Assembly: GCA_002785215.1 (NCBI GenBank)
Contig: PFMK01000032.1
Span: forward strand, 1-11,436
Reading direction: 5' to 3'
Source: Candidatus Gottesmanbacteria bacterium CG_4_10_14_0_8_um_filter_37_24
GTDB lineage: Bacteria > Patescibacteriota > Microgenomatia > 2-02-FULL-39-11
Length of the DNA: 11,436 bases
Translations under genes and position numbers: made by a program
Notes under the pieces: generated by a model
Told to the model about the DNA's origin: nothing
What the model saw: only the letters and a program-made list of their open reading frames with translations
Database searches by the model: none
Shown here: piece after piece, positions 11,225 to 11,436 of the stretch
Numbering within the stretch: position 1 is the first letter of the stretch
How the letters are laid out: every line of letters begins with the position of its first letter

Positions 11225-11322
11225 TCCCCATCTTACTCAGGTTTGCAACCGGAATGGTCGCAATAGCTGATTAGAGGGGTATATGCTGGAAAAACTTATT
11301 TCAAACGTGGGTTTTTTCAGTA
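11225..11322 (+). repeat. Structured repeat, copy 3
   Basis: 94% identical to copy 2 over 98 nt. Helix a shifts register: CCCC-A-TCT (11226-11233) with AGA-GGGG (11273-11279), so a bulged A replaces the straight pairing. Helix b CTCAGGTTTG (11236-11245) with CAAACGTGGG (11302-11311) has one G-G mismatch and one U-G; helix c has one mismatch; helix d CTGGAAAAA (11286-11294) with TTTTTTCAG (11312-11320) is unchanged. It is therefore the least well paired copy. It has no promoter of its own that I can see and follows the GC-rich gene. Confidence 0.85.
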
Positions 11323-11329
11323 CATCATC

Positions 11330-11428
11330 CGCTCTTATGAGCGATCATCAATTCTCTTTTAGTCAACGGCTAATTAATCTCTCTTAAGGATACTGGTCTC
11401 AGCCAGTAATTCCTCGCAGCTTGCTGCG
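11330..11428. repeat. Cluster of three short hairpins at the window end
   Basis: CGCTC-TTAT-GAGCG (11330-11343), TACTGG-TCTCAG-CCAGTA (11391-11408, extendable by GGA/TCC), and CGCAG-CTTG-CTGCG (11415-11428). All are perfect and closely spaced, with AT-rich DNA between. They could be the start of a further structured RNA or the end of a mobile element that continues beyond the window. Confidence 0.5.
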
Positions 11429-11436
11429 TAATAATA

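Noticed and set aside
8843..11322. Integron attC sites bounding a gene cassette
   Set aside because: The repeats flank a foreign gene, but no RYYYAAC/GTTRRRY core boxes are at the ends, no integrase gene is present, and the internal pseudoknot design differs from the simple attC hairpin.

Overview
The window looks like a piece of a Patescibacteria (CPR) genome, probably Microgenomates-like. This is an inference from: a leucyl-tRNA synthetase (LeuRS) of the divergent type typical of those genomes; a four-gene operon of WxL-like, DUF916-like and carboxypeptidase-regulatory-like surface proteins; first genes of transcripts with little or no Shine-Dalgarno signal; and AT-rich DNA up to about 9.5 kb. 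There are no rRNA or tRNA genes, no CRISPR array, and no transposase or integrase gene.

Layout. 1-714: AT-rich and gene-free, with one GC-rich hairpin island near 573-632. 715-1143 (+): a membrane-anchored Ig-like protein. 4215 back to 1043 (-): a tightly packed operon (6-TM coiled-coil protein, WxL-like secreted protein, DUF916-like anchored protein, secreted/anchored protein). Each junction is a 4-nt overlap or a 4-nt gap. The promoter sits so close to the first ATG that the mRNA should be leaderless, and part of it lies inside a repeat. 4228-4697: repeat copy 1 and a small protein gene (-). 4796-7657 (+): leuS. 7793-8369 (+): an unrecognised gene apparently broken by two frameshifts. 8503-8712 (+): a small Cys/Trp-containing protein. 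8731-9661: TAAC microsatellites, repeat copy 2 with its own promoter, and hairpins. 9662-11179 (+): a GC-rich secreted TPT-linker/SdrD-like/PPC protein of Chloroflexota style. 11225-11322: repeat copy 3, followed by a cluster of hairpins.

Two repeat systems stand out. (1) A ~98-nt element occurs three times in the same orientation (4228-4405, 8843-8940, 11225-11322). Its helices interlock in the order a-b-c-c'-a'-d-b'-d', that is two consecutive pseudoknots, and some sequence changes between copies keep the pairing. Copy 2 follows a consensus promoter; copy 1 carries an ~85-nt structured insert; copies 2 and 3 bracket the compositionally foreign gene. (2) leuS carries in-frame additions: five tracts of 7-nt tandem repeats of four to five units each, one of them a compound of two arrays, and two copies of a 74-bp imperfect palindrome read in the same frame. 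Together they add about 120 residues, and the signature motifs remain intact.
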